From Setoptus koraiensis (lineage: Eukaryota; Arthropoda), in assembly GCA_048013815.1 (NCBI GenBank), contig CM106585.1, forward strand, positions 10,106,001-10,170,000: DNA of 64,000 nucleotides, read 5' to 3'. Positions 42,140 through 52,271 of the stretch are shown here, piece after piece. The notes under the pieces are model-generated. The model had not been told where the DNA came from. It worked only from the letters and a program-made list of their open reading frames with translations, and ran no database searches. The translations under genes and the position numbers were made by a program. Each line of letters begins with the position of its first letter. Position 1 is the first letter of the stretch.

Positions 42140-42468
42140 CTCTCTTCTCTTTCTTATCCATCAATGTCTATCCGAATGATAAGATAGAGATGCCGTGTAA
42201 GCGAGAGGGAGCGAGAGAGAAAGAGCGAGACACACTAGCAGACGTAGCGCCTCGTGAAGTATCGAGTATCGAGAGGTGGAGCACTTGCGATATAACAAGC
42301 CGGAGTGAAGAAAAGACAGTAACAATCGATTCTGATAAACCAACTCCCTCAATATCTAGCAATGACCAAATCCAAATATTTATTTCCGAATGCCAAGGAA
42401 AATCTCATTATTGTACAATGAGATGATGAATGGCAAACAAATATCATTCAGGTCAACGAAAAACGGCA

Positions 42469-44235
42469 TCAAGATCTGAATTTCGCTGGGGGTGCCCGAC
42501 CGAAGATTTTCATCAGCTTTTTTTGTTGCATCTTTTCACTCTCAGTTAGCTCGTCATAACGAATCAGCTCGTCCTCGTCTAAATCATCGTAATCGTCTAG
42601 CACTCTCTTGAAATTTATCTGAGGCTTTAAGGAGGGAAATTTCGGCGGAAATTTAAGCACATCCGATAACTCGAGGTCACTTTCAATTCGCGCCATCAGT
42701 GTTAACGCTATCAAAAATATCCATTCGACAGCTAACATGACAGCTGTCAGGATGGCCAATGTTGTGAAGTATGAGGCCGGATCGAAGGCAAACTGAACCT
42801 CTTTCTCATCAGGAAACACATCGTTATCGCTCAAACTATCGAAAGTTGGCATCAACGCCGCGATGGCTCGCATAGATTGTACGCTGGCCACTTCGTCGGT
42901 TCTCAGCAAGCTCACATCCACTCTTGTTATGTAGCTCTTTTCCACTTCCTCGTCTGAATAGTCGTCGTCGTCGTCGTCGTCGCCACTTAATTTCTCTGGA
43001 TTTATTATTAGCGAAAATAAACTGGCCAGTTTGTCTTTCAGCGTCTTCTTTTCTCTCAGTCGAGCCCTGATTTTAAGTTTCATTATGCTCGTGGAAGCAG
43101 CCTTCCATTTTGCTCTGGCCGCATCTCTGCTAGAATTGCTCATTTTAACCAATTTGCCGATGTCGTCGCCAATTTCATCGAAGGAGTCCTCGAACACCAT
43201 TGGCTGCTCGTCGGTAACACTATCTGGAACACAATTTTCGAGTATAAAATTATCTGGATCGTCGGCTTTTGGTTGCGTTCGCATGTGGGTCAACGGTTCG
43301 CACACTTGTACCGCGATAAGCCAATCCTTGAAATGTTTCGACTGGGCTAGCTCTTGGTCTAGCTCGTCCAATTTGGCCATATAGCCGTGATTGGCCAGTT
43401 TGGCCAACGACAAAATGCTACCCGAATAGTAGCGACTTAATTTCTGGCACATTGAGGCCGAATTCAAGAATACATCGAGTTTCTTTTTGCTGATGATGGT
43501 GGCACCAGCAACTACCTGGCCATCACTTTTAACATTATTATTGTTTTTGTAGGCCTTCAGACAATCTTGCTGCTTGTAGGCAAGCACATCCTCTACCCTG
43601 GTTGATTTGGTTAGAGTCTCTCTGAATTCGTCCATGAGCAGCTCTTCGCTGGTCTTGGGCTTTATGTTGGACGAGACGGGCTCGTCCGGTTGCGACGATA
43701 TCAGCTGCAGATTTGTTCTTAGATTTGAATCGGACGAGATGGCCTGCCTGGCCTCAATCATGTCTTTCGTCTTTTGTCGTCGCATTTCCTCTTGGGCCGC
43801 TGCCAGATTCTTTTTGATATTCATTTTGCAAGTGAAGCTCACTTGTGTTGCGTACAATTTAAATAGATGGCGTGTGATGGGATTGGGCTGAAACAATTTC
43901 TTTTGCATGTATTTGTCGTGATAATCGATCATCCTATTGACATGTTCATACGAGCAAACACGTCTGGTGACAGAAACAATGTCTTCCAAATCCAGAATGG
44001 ATTGTCTTTGTTTCACGCATTGGCCACCGATTTTTCTCGCCTTTAGCGAGTCTAGATCTAGCCTTTTGAATTCGGCAATGAACTCTCTGTATTGCGACAA
44101 TTTGTTAATTTTCAATTTCGAATCGCATAGCTGCTTGATTGGGTCAGTTTCTGTCGTTATGCAGAACAACAATTGTGCCAATGTCAGCACTGTTATGCAA
44201 ATGATTTTACCCAGAGAGGCCATTGTAAGTGTCAC
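42469..44235 (-). CDS. Orphan secreted/type I membrane protein, 588 residues
   Basis: A long uninterrupted frame. The signal peptide starts at MASLGKIICITVLTLAQLLF (Met at 44223; an ATG four codons earlier is also possible). The ectodomain is Lys/Glu- and Ser-rich and helical, with about ten spaced cysteines (e.g. QLCDSKLK, GGQCVKQR, RRVCSYEH, SFTCKMN, VCEPLTHM, ENCVPD), a DDDDDDD acidic run near residue 430, and one membrane helix at about residue 510 (TTLAILTAVMLAVEWIFLIALTL). A cytoplasmic tail of about 65 residues follows, rich in Asp/Glu and Lys. No domain recognised. It could be a lineage-specific surface protein. Codon use looks like its neighbours. Confidence 0.8.
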   Translation of the reverse strand: MTLTMASLGKIICITVLTLAQLLFCITTETDPIKQLCDSKLKINKLSQYREFIAEFKRLDLDSLKARKIGGQCVKQRQSILDLEDIVSVTRRVCSYEHVNRMIDYHDKYMQKKLFQPNPITRHLFKLYATQVSFTCKMNIKKNLAAAQEEMRRQKTKDMIEARQAISSDSNLRTNLQLISSQPDEPVSSNIKPKTSEELLMDEFRETLTKSTRVEDVLAYKQQDCLKAYKNNNNVKSDGQVVAGATIISKKKLDVFLNSASMCQKLSRYYSGSILSLAKLANHGYMAKLDELDQELAQSKHFKDWLIAVQVCEPLTHMRTQPKADDPDNFILENCVPDSVTDEQPMVFEDSFDEIGDDIGKLVKMSNSSRDAARAKWKAASTSIMKLKIRARLREKKTLKDKLASLFSLIINPEKLSGDDDDDDDYSDEEVEKSYITRVDVSLLRTDEVASVQSMRAIAALMPTFDSLSDNDVFPDEKEVQFAFDPASYFTTLAILTAVMLAVEWIFLIALTLMARIESDLELSDVLKFPPKFPSLKPQINFKRVLDDYDDLDEDELIRYDELTESEKMQQKKLMKIFGRAPPAKFRS

Positions 44236-45774
44236 GTACTGATGCTCGGCTGTATAGAGCCATGAAATGATTCAAATGGAATGATTTAAAACATTATGTG
44301 ACACACGCTCGATGGAATCCGGCGATCAGCAGCAATCGTTCGATTAGCGTTGCATATAAATAGAGGCATATAAACGAGCAGATATATATAAATAGACACG
44401 GTTAGGTGAGCCAATATACTCATATACAGCCAGCGTTCATTGTAACAAATTCCGGGCTCGGGTGCATCATTTATGCCAATGGGCATCATTTTTTTGCGCC
44501 CTGACAATTTTCAAACTAAATAATATTTGATAATTAACACAGTTTTCTGATGACGGGATCGGATACAACACGAACATGTTTGTTGTTTGTTTGTACTGTC
44601 ATTTGAAGATCACCAGAGAGAGAGAGCAGAAGAGACCAAAATTGGTTCTTCATGAGATCTGGGCGTCGGTTTGCGCCGGTCGAAATCGGTTATTCAGGTC
44701 ATTTCGATGCATTTTCGATTTTTTCGAATCATGAAACTTAGAAATCAATAGATTGACGGTCTCAGTCGGCATTCAGTTGAGATTCGATATGAAATATTTC
44801 GCTCATACCACCTGTTTTTCGGTTTTCATGGCAGAAAAAGACAAATTCCGGTGTTTTCGGTTGATTCAAAGGAGTCTCAAATGTTGTATTCGGTTATGTC
44901 TGGCCTAACGAGGCCTTGTAAGTAACAAATTTCAAAGTTTTGTGTCGCCAGAAAAATTTCTGCTCGTAAGCTAATGCGTTCTCACTAGCGATCAGCAACG
45001 ATCAAGTTGACAGATGCATGTATTTTTGCATCAGTACTGTGTTGCATCGGTTACTGCGTTTGTCTGTCGTCTCGCTGAAGTTCAACGGTCGACTGCTGCA
45101 ACTGTCAACTCAATAGTGTTAGTCGCTAACAATTTGTTGCTATACAGCAAAAACTGACCGATTGACTGACCCGCCAAATGTGCATTAGTTGCTCCTGTTT
45201 CGCGATATGCGTTTATTATTGTACAACTTTATACTATTAACTATACAACAGTTGTCAGTCGCTCAAATATCGGTCAGTTTGCACACTGCAACACCGATCG
45301 TTGAATTGCGAATGAGATTATCGCGCCGCCCCTCTAATTGCACACTGATTTGTGTGACAAATGAGTGACTGTAAATTGTTGTGCGATATCTTTTGGTTGT
45401 TGTTGCTGTTCTGGCGCGTGCTTTTGCAAACAATCGCATACAAATGGCGCAATTAACACGACGAACAGTGCGCCAACGACCGGCGCAAACAAACGCAACT
45501 GCAAACGCGACAACATGCAGCAAAATGCAGCAAAAATACAGTTTCCAGTTTGCAACGAGTCTCCAGATTAGCCCAGGTGAGTGACCAACAGGATGACAGC
45601 AAAGTCGAGGGTCGGAAAAATCTGGAAATCAAGAAAAATCTCGCCAGTTAGCTCATTTGCAGGATCAAACTCGATCGGACAAATCAATCGCTCAAAATTG
45701 ACACATACGCGCGGACGATTGTTGTCTGGTTAATTTAACGAAACAATCATTTAATTGGAGCGACAGCAAAACAA
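44236..45774. other. Spacer with probable 5' exon of the CFCL protein
   Basis: No firm gene up to 45,360. A strong donor CCCAG/GTGAGT occurs at 45577. A possible acceptor GCGACAG lies just before 45775, which suggests a non-coding first exon for the next plus-strand gene and an intron of about 190 nt. This is inference. Confidence 0.4.
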
Positions 45775-46194
45775 ATGAAGCAAACCAAAGGCAGCACCCA
45801 AATGGAAACGCCAGCAAAAGAAGCAGCGTCTGCGCCGGGCAAAGCCACCGATGCAAAGCCAGCGCCCGCGCCGGGCAAAGCCACCGATGCAAAGCCAGCG
45901 CCCGCGCCGGGTACGGTCACCGATGCAAAGCCAGCGCCCGCGCCCGGTCCGGGCGACAAGCGGCCCGCGGATGCTCACGATCGGCCAGGCACCCCGGCGA
46001 TCAGCACCCCCGTGAGCACCGCATCCACCACGCCCAGTAGCAGCGACATTAAAGTGGGCCCAATGACCACGGACACTCCGCACACGGCAACATCTCCGGA
46101 CAGCTCCATGGTCGACATGGACAGGCACGGGCCCATCCGTACACCGGCCGAGCGCGAGTACTCGGATCGCCAGTCGTGGTGCTTTTGCCTCTGA
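45775..46194 (+). CDS. Pro/Ala-rich disordered protein with C-terminal CFCL motif
   Basis: 139 residues starting MKQTKGSTQM after an AAAACAA context. The middle holds three imperfect repeats of APGKATDAKPAP, then a Thr/Ser/Pro-rich stretch and a charged end RTPAEREYSDRQSW. The last four residues, CFCL, fit a CaaX prenylation box (Leu favours geranylgeranylation), so it may be a lipid-anchored, otherwise disordered protein. Antisense frames are open only because of the GC-rich repeats. No family recognised. Confidence 0.55.
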   Translation: MKQTKGSTQMETPAKEAASAPGKATDAKPAPAPGKATDAKPAPAPGTVTDAKPAPAPGPGDKRPADAHDRPGTPAISTPVSTASTTPSSSDIKVGPMTTDTPHTATSPDSSMVDMDRHGPIRTPAEREYSDRQSWCFCL

Positions 46195-46535
46195 TTGAAA
46201 CCTCTCAAGTTTCACCAACGAATCGCCTGGCCGCATTCTTTGGCTCTCTATACTGTGTGTATATACGATAGTAATAACAACAATAATGAATAATAATAAT
46301 AATAATGAATAATAATAATAATCGCATTCGAAATGTTTATTGATTTTAATCTTTTATTTTATTTTTCTAGATTTTCTCTCCAATCGACATTATCGATACA
46401 TCGACCTCATTGGGCGACTCTCATCTTTACATTTATCTGGCTGCGTCACTCGTCACGTATATCAGCGTTGCTACTTTGCAGTTTGCATTCTCATAACCAT
46501 CGTATAGCCAAATATCGTGCTGCTAGGTGGCGGTT

Positions 46536-47060
46536 TTAATGTTTGACGATGGCCACTTTTGCGGTGGTTGCCGCAACAACGGCCGCCACCACGGGCTTGG
46601 CGGTTGTCGCCGGTGCGGGCTCGGCAACGGTCTGGTTGGTTGTTATTGTTGTAATTGTCTTCTTGATGATGATCTTGGTGGCCGGCTTCTTAGTGGTGGT
46701 CGGATCGGCTGCCTTCACAACTGTCTCGGTCTTCTTTACCACGGCTGCGGGTGCCGCTGTTGTTGAGGGCGCCACTACCACCGCAACGGTCGGTTTTGCT
46801 GTGGATGCGGCCACAACCACGGCCGCGGTTGGGTGTGCGCTCGGGGCCGCTGCCGCAATCACCGCAACTGTCGGTTTTGCGCTCGGGGCCGCTGTAGTGG
46901 TGGTCTTGATCTCAGTGGTAGTTACGGTGGTGACATTTTTAGCCGGCGCAGCCGTTGTAGATGTCACCACTACTGCCACTGGATTGGCATTAATGGTGCT
47001 GCTAGCGACCAGCAAGCAAGCGGATACCGACATAAAAATAAGGCATCTTAGTCCGATCAT
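46536..47060 (-). CDS. Secreted Thr/Ala/Val-rich mucin-like protein
   Basis: I chose Met at 47060 (MIGLRCLIFMSVSACLLVAS), which begins a clear signal peptide; the frame above it is probably 5' UTR. The 174-residue product is dominated by TTAAP, SAKPTVAV and similar degenerate repeats, with Thr clusters suited to O-glycosylation and a basic middle (TKKPATKIIIKKTITTITT). Apart from the signal region there are no cysteines. It resembles cuticle, salivary or gut mucin-like proteins of arthropods in style only. The opposite-strand frame is a shadow. Confidence 0.7.
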   Translation of the reverse strand: MIGLRCLIFMSVSACLLVASSTINANPVAVVVTSTTAAPAKNVTTVTTTEIKTTTTAAPSAKPTVAVIAAAAPSAHPTAAVVVAASTAKPTVAVVVAPSTTAAPAAVVKKTETVVKAADPTTTKKPATKIIIKKTITTITTNQTVAEPAPATTAKPVVAAVVAATTAKVAIVKH

Positions 47061-47998
47061 TTCGTCTGTTTTTGCGGCTCTTTTGGGGCTGAAATAACAA
47101 CTAATTATAACTATTGCTGATGCTAGGCAAACGTACAACGAAACTGGTGCCGGAATCGTAATGAGTGACAAACTAACTAATCTTGAGCGAAACTGATTAT
47201 TATCCAACGAATTGATCAATTTGATCGGATTTATCCGCTTGCTAAAACTAACTTGGCTGGCTTCATTTAATCAGAGCTGGAGCATCAGTAATGTTAGATA
47301 AATTGGAGGATAATTTTTCCATCGTTTTATTTTGTGCTGCCTGTAGGCATTTGTTACGGCTAGACATCGCACTAATTGGTAGATTGGCGAGCGTGCCAGC
47401 TCATAGGCACCCCTCTGATACAGTTGATGTACAGACGCAGGTAGACAGCGTTTTGAGTAGTGCCATGATTAACACAGCGAACACATTATTTCATTGAACA
47501 TATTTTCACTTCTAAGCGATGGATAACAAATTGACGTATTGCCACAACACTTGTTGCAACTTATTTTTTGGCAATAGTGCGAAAAATGATACCCGAGCCA
47601 CAAGATCCGCACTGCAAGACGTCAATTTCACTTACAACCAAACTGTGATTGAAAACATTGAAAAAACAAATGTAAAAACTGATATAGTCTACTAAACTTT
47701 GTTTGCATCGTGTTGTATCGTTTGTGTGCGATACATATTGTAGCAACTCATACAAAAAATAAGAGCAGTTGAAAAGAAAAAACAAAAAGTCAAATCTGAG
47801 GATGTGGCCGATAGTGAGTGAATTAAAATGAATAGATAGCTTGCTTTCTATGTGAATGGTAATGCGACGAAACACGTGGGAAAGAACTGCACTCTGTTAG
47901 GCCAAACTCTAATCACGCAAACGGTTGCGACGATGAAACCGGAAGCTCGGTTGCAAATAATGGTCAAATGAACTAATCAGTGTTTAAATTGCGTCAGT

Positions 47999-48430
47999 TT
48001 ATTTCGAAATTTCACGAAGATCCATTTGTTTAACAAGTTTGAGGGTCTTCTCTAGTTCTTCGCAACTGTGTTTTGCTGTGCTCATTTCATCCTGGATTTT
48101 TGTCATGGCATGATGTTTCACCCGGGACACGTTATAAAAGGCCCCCTTCTCAGACTCCTGCTCATTAATTTTGCTCTTATTTCTTGCTCTTTCATAGGAT
48201 CTTTTGGCCCTCGAGAAGGCCCGCTCGAGATCGTCGACATTTGTTTTACATTTTTCCACCTTCCTCTCTAAATCATGCTTCTTTAGGAAGGACTTGGTCT
48301 GGCTCATTGTTGTCTGTTGCTCGTCAGCTTGATTATCATCATCAGGTAAGCATCGGACGTGTCTTAAATTTATCAAGAGAACTAGAGCAAACGTAAATAA
48401 TGCTGATCTGAAATAAAGACTTCCCTCCAT
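47999..48430 (-). CDS. Small secreted coiled-coil protein
   Basis: 143 residues: signal peptide MEGSLYFRSALFTFALVLLI ending near RHVRC, an acidic Gln-rich linker, then a long charged helix with heptad-like spacing (LERKVEKCKTNVDDLERAF, SRAKRSYERARNKSK, DEMSTAKHSCEELEKTLKLV). Two cysteines in the helical part are about 60 residues apart and could close a helical hairpin. No family recognised. The start is the first Met and the frame is uninterrupted. Confidence 0.75.
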   Translation of the reverse strand: MEGSLYFRSALFTFALVLLINLRHVRCLPDDDNQADEQQTTMSQTKSFLKKHDLERKVEKCKTNVDDLERAFSRAKRSYERARNKSKINEQESEKGAFYNVSRVKHHAMTKIQDEMSTAKHSCEELEKTLKLVKQMDLREISK

Positions 48431-51400
48431 CGTGCTGATGTTATTATCACATTATGCTGCAACTACTGCAACAATTTTAAACAATAACAACAACAAAAGA
48501 GATTCTATCAGTCGACCCCCGCATGCACTTACTGAGTACTTCATGAATATAAAGCAACAATTGTTATTTATACGCCACAATATTTGGGTCGTATCATCTC
48601 AGTACATTCTATTTTGGTACATTTCATAGAAGGGACATTTAGTAGGACGAGAATTTGTCGGTCGAACACCCCATGCAGGTATATGTATGATTTTACTAGA
48701 GATACTTTCATTATTCATTACTTTCATTATTATGAGAGAAGATGGAAAGTTTCTGAAATTGAAAGGAGAAGTGCGCTGGTTTTTCTAGTTTTTCACTAAA
48801 ATCGCGTGACATCACCAACTTTTTCTTGTTTTATTTAGTTGATTGAGATGCGTTGATAAAAAAAAATCAACCTTGTATTGGCGTATCTTTCATGGTGAAG
48901 CAGGGCTTCATGGTCAGAATTACGCGAAAAAGAAGCTTGGGACGTGGAATGCACACAGCAATAGAAATACAGCCAGATTTTTGGGTTACACCGAGATCTT
49001 TTCAATCGTGCCCCATTTTTCGGTATCGAAGTGAAAAAGATCAGTTCGAAATGAGTCAACCTCTGTTGAGTCTTTTCTTTTTTCGCCGGAAAGATCCCGA
49101 GTCTCCATGCGATAAGCACTTATATCTGATCTGAGCACACATTTATTGCATTTGTTTTTATGTCCCATATGAGGGTTTGCTTTGTTTGGAAAAATGGAGC
49201 GCTCATTGTGATTGTTCTGTTACGGTGAGGCACGCGCTAATTTTAGGTGCGTCGAATTGAAAACAAAACGGGGCTTGGTGTTGTCCACCAATCGCATCTT
49301 GTTCGGCCTCTCGATCTGACAAGATCCGATAGGACGGGCCTAGCACCTGTCAGCAGCATGGCACATTGTGTATCTACAACAGTAGCCACTGACAAATAGC
49401 CATCAGACACTGGATTGCGTCGGGCAATAGCTGACTGGCTGTCAGCCACGAGTAACACTGTTTCCCTCGGCCAGTTCTTGGGCTGGTAAAGTTCAATCGG
49501 GCGACTTTGAGACGCCAAACAAACTGCCTCCGCAACTGCGGTTACAATAGTGGCCAACAAACGCAACTCAGCTGGCTGTCATTACCTAACACCCATCACT
49601 TTGAATGGGTCTGGTTGGTTTTCATTCAGAGTTTTCTTCACACTCACAGTACAGTTATCCTGTTGCTCGTTGCAACCAATTTGCGGCCGCCCTACGCTGC
49701 TCATTACGCTCATTGCGCTCATTGCGCTCATTGCGCTCGTTCGATCACCCAATCAGCTGATCGTTGGTTACATGTTGGTCGTTGCAAACAAACTGGACAG
49801 CTACTTGGCTAGCCAGACGGGCCAGATGACGCAAGAGGCGACCAACAAGCCAGATGAGGTGCCGTTCAATTTGGAAGCGCAAAAATTCTTCAACATACAA
49901 GCTCGATGTTGCTGCTGTCGTTGGTGTTGCTGTTGTCGCTGTTGTTGTTGCTGCTGTGTGATGTGTGATGTGATCAACATGAAAAAGAATGATTGATGAT
50001 GCAGCGGCAGCAGCAGCGTTCAATTGCGTAACACTGCTGGCAACTCTATATCCATTGTGCGTCCTCTCATCTTCGACTTACATCTTATTCCAACCAATGG
50101 CTGTGTGTGTGTGTGTGTGTATCAAGCAAAGGCCATTCTTCACTATTGAGATATCTCTATTTGGTGGTATTTGTTCTGTGTGTGTGTTATTTAATGTTGT
50201 CTAATGGCCAGCACTCTCATCGGGCCAATTTGGCCCATTGGTTGGTTCGTTCATCATTACTCACAATGAGAATCGATCGAAAGGCTACCCTTTGTCCGGT
50301 CTCATTCAGGCTTATCGGCCGCTCGTCTACGAACTGTGGTGGCGAAGCGTGAGTGTTGGCTGATGCGTATGTGGCAAGATTAGCACACTATTATCAACAG
50401 CAATGGTGCAACAATCAACAGAATCACGCTCATTTAATCTATTATTCTTGTTGTTACACTTGTTGTGTAGCATTCATTTATATACATGTTGAGGCAAGTT
50501 TGAATATAAGAGATGGCAACGAGTGTTTGTGTTACTGTGTGTTGCTGCAACTGTGGATAATGACTGGCTGACTGCAAATTGAGCGTTGTTGTCCGAGCCA
50601 CGACGACGATGACATGGAAGCGACCAATCGCCAGCGCAAGATTCCATGCTGGCCCACAGGCTCGCATCGCCAACTATGAACTGGATTCGTACAACTTCGT
50701 TGGATTACGAATTACGAATTACGAAATAGCAATTGCAAATTGTTAAGTGCCAACTGAGAAGAACACTGGCAATCAAAAAGTTGGATGCTACCAGGCAGTT
50801 GGAACGCGCAACAGGCAAACTTGCCCCAAACAGACTGCTTGCTCTTTATTATCTTTATCATTTTTGTTGTGTATCATCGAGAACGATTATTATCACAGCC
50901 AGTGGAGTTTATTTAAGTTTAGTTTAAAACTTGTTTCGCACTTTCTTGCTGCCACTTCTACTTCGCTCGCCCTCTCGCTAGCTATCTGCTTGTTCGCTCT
51001 CTATCTATTCATGCTCCATTGACAATAATTCCATTGTTGTCCATCCATTTACTAGCATAATGCCAGCAACGGCACACTGCTGACACATAATAATAACACA
51101 TAATAATAACTAACAGCACACATATTAAATAATAATGCCTAAATAATGCTAATTGTTGCCATTGTTGTGCTCGCCTCTAGATACAATGCAAACCAAGAAA
51201 CACACACAAACTGACACAAAAGACGTAACAGCAACAATTAATGATCAGCACACAATGAGAGATAGGCCTTAATCACTTAATGATGTCACTTAATAGTCAC
51301 TTAGTCTGATATAGTCCAGTGAATAGTAATGACAGCCAGAATTGTCTGTGCGTAGGCTATTTATCACGCTACTATAAAACTATTCAATTGGACCATTTCA

Positions 51401-52271
51401 CATATAACTCATGCTGCCAAATGTTATGAATGATGATACATAATAATTATTTGTATATTTGTGTATCAAAAACAACAATAACCGCAGCCAAGACAAACAA
51501 TGGCGTCAGCGTAATCTGTTTGTGCTGCATAGCAAGCCTATAAGTAAGTGCTAATGAGTGTTCGGTGGTGCTGCCCACCAGATAACAATCTCTTTGGCCT
51601 ATACCAAATTACATTGCTCAGTGGAATTTTCTACAGATGTTCAGATATTATATTATATTATATTATATACACCGATGCCGGTGGTCAGTGTTTGCCTTGT
51701 AACAGGCACACACGAGAAACTGCCACTACTAATGGCTAATCAATTAGTTAATTAGTTCACTTGTTGGCTATTTTAATATTAATGTGTCTATTACAATTTA
51801 TTGTTTGTTCAATTTAGTGCTGTTCAATTATATAATTATCAGGTAGCATTCTTGTCCATTATCTAACATAGTCTAAAGTGTTGTGTCGCTTGTAGCGCGT
51901 TGTAGAGCGTTGTAGAGCGTGCTGCTGCTGCCAACGCCATAATTGTGTGTGCTTTTTGGCAATCCTTTGGTGCAGAACGGCGTCGATGCGTAAACGCGCG
52001 AATGGTGCGCGAATAGTTTGCGTCACTTTGCGCGATGTCGCGCCAATTGTCTAGGCTTCAATGGGAGTACGCAGCAGCAACGCGACAGCACAAAAACGCG
52101 ACGAGATAGGCCAACGCACCATTTTTGCCCGTCAATGCTAAATTTTAGCAGCTAAAACGTGATGTATAACGTTAATAATGATGATGCCGCCACATCATTG
52201 TTCGAGTGTCATAGTCAATCTATAATATGAATATAATTGTGCGTGTGCGTTGATTGTGCCGAGAGCCAGTG
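48431..52271. other. 3.8 kb without supported gene, downstream of Pax3/7
   Basis: Only short frames in simple-sequence DNA (TTGTTGC runs near 49,910-49,960, TG runs near 50,105). Probably 3' UTR and flanking DNA of the Pax gene plus spacer; nothing specific can be assigned. Confidence 0.5.

Noticed and set aside
45751-46236. 161-codon minus-strand frame with GRGRWLCIG repeats
   Set aside because: Shadow of the APGKATDAKP repeats on the plus strand; composition is implausible.
46543-47097. 184-codon plus-strand frame with hydrophobic runs
   Set aside because: Exact antisense shadow of the Thr/Ala-rich secreted protein; the minus strand has the signal peptide and sensible composition.
48853-49134. 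93-codon plus-strand frame
   Set aside because: No homologous motif; overlapped by equally long frames on both strands.
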